From the NCBI GenBank assembly GCA_014773175.1, contig VXCM01001412.1, positions 28,501 through 92,500 of the forward strand: a stretch of DNA of 64,000 nt, given 5' to 3'. This DNA is from Lucifuga dentata (lineage: Eukaryota > Chordata > Actinopteri > Ophidiiformes > Bythitidae). The notes beneath the pieces are model-generated. The model was not told the DNA's origin and did no database searches. It saw only the letters and a list, made by a program, of their open reading frames with translations. The translations under genes were made by a program, and so were the position numbers. The first letter of the stretch is position 1; every line of letters starts with the position of its first letter. Positions 59,981 through 64,000 of the stretch are shown piece by piece.

Positions 59981-61498
59981 GCTAGTGATGAGCACCACAG
60001 GAATATTTCTGCTTTAACAGTTTTAATATGCTCCTCAGGACCAGCAGTACAGCATACTGTCATTCATTCCTGATCTAATGCACTTAATCAAACATTTGTT
60101 GTTGTTGTTTTTTTAATAGGATAAATTGGCTGTCTAGTCAGTCACATGCTCCTGATCAACTGAACTTTCCTAATTTGGCTTTTCAAGGGCATCATGACTA
60201 TCAATCAGGTACTGTATGCCTTGAGCAGGGGAAAAGGAAGTATACCATGCTGAGAATTCTCACGATTCAAAACCACATTTTACCTGATTGATTGTAAATT
60301 TTACTACTTTAAGTGAAAGCTGCTTTCACTTAAAGCTTAGACTCCAGTGCCAGTTATGTAGCCCTCCTCATCTCTGTACTGAAATGCATGTAAAAGCTTA
60401 AAACTCAAATAAAACAAACCTGATATATGAAATTATTTCTTTGTTTCCTGAAAATACAGAAAATAATGCCTAGATCAGCACACTAGCTGTTCTGGCCTTG
60501 TCCAAACATGGCTAAAAAACATGTCATGGACTTGGTCATGTGCTTCCAAACAATAAAAATTCAAAGGACTGTGTGCCTCCAAGATACTTGTTTATACAAT
60601 ATGTAATTTCATATTCAATAAAACCAATACCATCAAAACATGACTCTGGTATGCATTTAGATATATGGACTATTTCTTTAAACCTTTAGCATCGTGTGTT
60701 TTAACTAAACAAATTTGAAGATAAAAGCTCTTCCAGGAATGTCTTTGTGAGGCCTATACATTTTCAAATGACAATTGTGCTGCAAAGATGGGGTTTATCT
60801 ACTGGCTTCTATCAAATTCCATTTTGACTCAGACTGGATTAAAATACTGTCAGACTGAACCCAGCAATGTCACTTTTGAAAAAAGTTTTCCGTACCTATT
60901 CATATCTGATCAGAGGCTCATTTTCTAATGAATCGTTAAACACCCTAATGCAGAGGTGAGATAAAGTCATAATGGAAGGGCAAATAGCTGCATTTAAAAG
61001 ATTTAATTTAGTCAAATGTAGGCACTTTTATTGCCACCATTTTGCATTTAAATGTCAGTGTCATAAATGTAAGAAATATTGTGACCTAGTTTGCTCATAT
61101 CTCCCTTTTGTTGCTCACATAAAGGCTCATCTGGAGAGTTCAGATGCTGCCATGATAAGTAAAGGATAGGCAAAGGAGCATGAGTTCAAGAAGTTCACAG
61201 TCATGGTTCTTCTGTCAGGTGCCATCTGGTCTTGCAACAGAGGATTAGGCTGGATGAGAGCTGATTGGCTGTAACCAGGATAAACTCAGCCAATCAGTGA
61301 CAACCTCAGACGAAAGCAGAAAACCTGGAACAGAGAGGTTCTATTTTCTCTACCTCCCCTGTACCTGATGTTATAATTGTTTACCTTTAATATCTGTCTG
61401 ATACAAGCAAATATTTAGGCATAATCTCACGTTATATAATGTCCATCTATATTAGATAACACATCAGCCAGGTCAGGACAAACTGTAGTATTGTTATG
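59981..61498. other. intergenic, no gene seen
   Basis: Contains a small perfect palindrome at about 60307-60335 (CTTTAAGTGAAAGC with its complement). No exon is supported on either strand. Confidence 0.5.
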
Positions 61499-61585
61499 TA
61501 AGGTAAGGTAAGGTAAAGTTTATTTATATAGCGCCTATCAAGAGCAAAACTCATGAAGTGCTTCATAATAAAAGAAGTCATTGAT
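61499..61585. repeat. LINE/SINE 3' tail fragment
   Basis: (GGTAA)n passes into GTTTATTTATATAGCGCCTA and GAAGTGCTTCATAATA, the characteristic 3' tail of many teleost LINE2-derived repeats. A weaker relative occurs at about 47113-47150 (TTTATTTATAGAGTGCTTCT). Confidence 0.5.
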
Positions 61586-62148
61586 GTCATGTCAAAAAAA
61601 AAAATGTATTCCTTACATTTACTTTTTTTTTTTTATATGTTTATGTACATTATATAGATGCAGTACAATAAATTGGAACTAGATGTTGAACTAGTTTTGG
61701 AAATTTACAAGTGAAGCCCATCTCAGTGACTCTCTCCTTGACTCTGTGCTGTCACTCTCAGTTTTGTTTTTTNAAAAAAAAATGCTGGGTACAATTACTC
61801 TTGGTAGAGTAAATAAAGAACAGCTTTTCCAGCCATCAGGTTTATCAGTCAACCAGATGCTCAATCAAAATTAAATCCATGCACAAACATTTGCCTGATC
61901 ATGTGTGTGAGCACTCAGACTGATGTGGACTTCCAGAAGTCTCAGTGCATAACAATTGTCTTTAGTTCCAAGGAACATGCAATTATTTCAAAGAGGTCTT
62001 TCTAAGAAACATATTCACTTTTTCCTTAAAAATCAGATCAGAAGAGAGAGCAACAATAATTTGAGTTTTTAAAATACCAAATGAGTCAAATAAACAAGAA
62101 AACCAAAGCAAGAGGAAAAAGGGAACATTTAAGAAAATCTCCAACTCC

Positions 62149-62429
62149 TCATGCATCACTCTCCTTTGGGGTTTGCTGATTGTACAATGGGCTGCCCACA
62201 CTGAGGGAGGTGGGAAAAAAAGTAGGCATGTATGGAATGACGGACATCAGAGGGCTTGCCACGGGGCTTTCATCTGGGGGCATCATGGGGATGATGACGT
62301 CATCCTGGTCCCATACATGAAAGGCATTCGGGTGGGAGTGTGTGAGGGCCGGGGGCATGTGTAGAGAGCTGACTCCATCCACCTCTCCATCTTTCTTCAA
62401 GTCTTCATCAATTGGGCCCAGCAAACAAT
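62149..62429 (-). CDS. last coding exon of an unrecognised minus-strand gene
   Basis: Read from the minus strand, an acceptor CTCTGTTACCCACAG ends at 62430. The exon then runs, after two bases completing a codon, as CLLGPIDEDLKKDGEVDGVS and onward for about 92 residues to TGA at 62149-62151. The product end is Pro/Met-rich (VWDQDDVIIPMMPPDESP, SVIPYMPTFFPTS) and closes QQTPKESDA. There is no transmembrane stretch and no domain I know; an acidic start followed by proline-rich sequence looks like a cytoplasmic or nuclear tail. GC content and codon quality are higher than the surroundings and the frame is fully open, which supports a real exon. Upstream exons must lie beyond about 62.5 kb or past the window edge. 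I do not identify the family. Confidence 0.6.
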
Positions 62430-62764
62430 CTGTGGGTAACAGAGGAGACGGATTGAAAGATGTATTATAAAGTAATTTCTCCCCACCATCTTTAAACGTT
62501 TTTCATGTTATTATTGACAATATCTATAACAATTAGTAACTGTTCAAGTCCCACTCCTTTTAACATTAAGCTGATAAATAACTTCTGTACGTTTGCTTCA
62601 TCTCTAACAGAAAATATTTTAAAAATCTGTTTTACTGTCCTGATTGATTTGTGCAATATCAATAACCTCTGCTAATGCAGCAGATCAATGACAAAAACAG
62701 CCTACTATCACCGTAAAAAACAACTCCAAAAATGAGGGGCTTCATGTCCAGGCAAGAGAAGCTT

Positions 62765-63300
62765 ATTCATGCCTTTAAGTTCAGTGGCTGGACGGCTGTC
62801 ATGGTGTGTTCACAGGCCTTCTTAAACAAGCTATCAGATGGCTTCAGCTCACCCACATTGCTGCTGATACAGCTGTAACTAAGACCAAAAATAGAAAGCA
62901 CATTACTACAGTGCTTCAATCCCTGCACTGGCTTCCAGTCTCCCAAAGAATAGAGTTTAAAACACTGCTGCCAGTCCACAAAGCAATAAATGGTTCTGGG
63001 CCAAAATATATTTCAGATCTGCTTCTGTGTTATGAAACCTCCAGACCTTTAAGATTGTCTGCTGTCTGTTCCTCAATTCAGACCTAAACATGGGGAGGGA
63101 GCTTTTAGTTTCTATGCACCAGTTATTTGGAAGAGACTTCCAGAAAGTCAAAGGTCAGAGGTCAGCCACATCACTAAATTCTTTCAAATCAGGACTGAAA
63201 ACTTTTCTGTTCACCACTGCCTTTGATTAAACCTGAGGGTATTTATCTCTGCACTGTAGCACTTCTTTTAGCTCTTAAACTTTCAGTTTTATTCTTTTAA
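62765..63300 (+). mobile_element. non-LTR retrotransposon (L2/CR1/Rex1-like) reverse-transcriptase C-terminal fragment
   Basis: Codons for HITTVLQSLHWLPVSQRIEF, KAINGSGPKYISDLL and SRPLRLSAVCSS give the hallmark HWLPV...YISDLL...RPLR series at the end of teleost L2-type ORF2. After a frame change, RGRELLVSMHQLFGRDF, SATSLNSFKSGLKTFLF and a TAA near 63228 complete it. The 5' part is missing and at least one frameshift is present. It was inserted near, and opposite to, the unrecognised minus-strand exon. Confidence 0.8.
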
Positions 63301-63539
63301 ATTTTCCTTTAACCTTTTTAAACTATTTGTTTTATTGAATCTCTTTTATATTTTTTATTATATTTTTTCATGTAATAATTATAGTTGTATAAATAATAAT
63401 CTAAGGTAGCATGCATTACACAAATCTAAAATGATCAAATCTGTTGACTGTTGAAAAAATCAGAAGTGATTTTTTTTTTTTTTTTTTTTTTTATTCACCG
63501 TGTTCACTGAAACAATTAATCAAATCACAATGACCAAAT

Positions 63540-63735
63540 CAAAACCTCCCCGACACTCCACTAAGAGGCGAAACTGCCACACCGGCTTTCCACAATGGGA
63601 CTAATGGTGCGTCGCCTGTGGAAATAAATGCTGCTCCTGCTACTGATAGAACTGAAGAAGCCTTTTGGATGAACAGCGAAATGTCTTCAAACTATTTTAT
63701 TCCAGTCCAGTGACTCAACTTTAACTTCCTAGAAA
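63540..63735. repeat. probable dispersed teleost repeat fragment
   Basis: GAAGAAGCCTTTTGGATGAA, CAGCGAAATGTCTTCAAAC and CCAGTCCAGTGACTCAACTT match a series I remember as recurring in many fish introns. The family is unknown to me. It follows a poly-T run at 63471-63492. Confidence 0.35.
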
Positions 63736-64000
63736 CAAATCACACTATTTATCAGTGATATACACCATGGGTAAAGAAACAATAATTAATTTATTAATAA
63801 TTAAGAATTTATGTTTGCCCTTACAAACTGCAAGCTGCATCAACATGTTTGTAAACTGTCACTAGAACATTCTACTGAGTTTGAAAAAAAAAAAAAAAAC
63901 CCNAAAAAAAAAAACCCTCAGTATGCTACCAGGAGATCAGCAGCCACTAGACCGTTTGGTTTAAGACCACATCTCCTCAGCCGACAGGATGACCTTGTGC

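Noticed and set aside
63930..63999. Minus-strand frame reading KVILSAEEMWS at the window edge
   Set aside because: Only about 12 codons are visible, with no splice site and no link to the exon at 62.4 kb; it could be an exon edge but cannot be supported.

Overview
This is a window of a bony-fish (teleost) nuclear genome. The evidence is spliced GT-AG genes with vertebrate-specific products, very abundant (CA)n, (GA)n and poly-A/T tracts, a Tc1-type transposon remnant, teleost-style LINE fragments and several palindromic non-autonomous DNA elements. There is no prokaryotic, organellar or viral content. Single N characters flanked by identical 55-67 base blocks or homopolymers mark unmerged contig joins.

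Layout. (1) 441-4116, plus strand: the last six coding exons of wiz, a C2H2 zinc-finger partner of the G9a/GLP histone methyltransferases, with a 3' UTR to about 5.6 kb. (2) 5.6-33.0 kb: gene-poor DNA holding microsatellites, a deleted Tc1 copy, and copies of a TTAA-flanked palindromic element. (3) 33.03-36.06 kb, plus: ptger1, the prostaglandin E2 receptor EP1, with a non-coding first exon, a junction-spanning uORF and two coding exons (377 aa). (4) 36.1-40.4 kb: intergenic, with a 14-15 bp minisatellite joined to another palindromic element. (5) 40.43-55.04 kb, plus: ilf3 (NF90/NF110 family), 19 coding exons giving an in-frame 873 aa protein with a DZF domain, two dsRNA-binding domains and an RG/QSY-rich tail; it carries an unusual N-terminal extension. 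(6) about 56.75-59.95 kb, plus: acp5, tartrate-resistant acid phosphatase, 338 aa, all metal ligands present. (7) 62.15-62.43 kb, minus: the last coding exon of a gene I do not recognise. A LINE reverse-transcriptase fragment and other repeats fill the remainder.

How the genes relate. They are independent single-copy vertebrate genes, not a pathway or operon. Their human counterparts all lie on 19p13.12-p13.2, so the block is probably conserved vertebrate linkage. I found no multi-gene novel system. The most interesting signals are a roughly 290-300 bp fold-back repeat in the last intron of ilf3 (a dsRNA-binding protein gene), the ilf3 N-terminal extension, the ptger1 uORF whose stop codon overlaps the receptor start codon, a GC-AG intron in ilf3, and the repeated TTAA-flanked element family.
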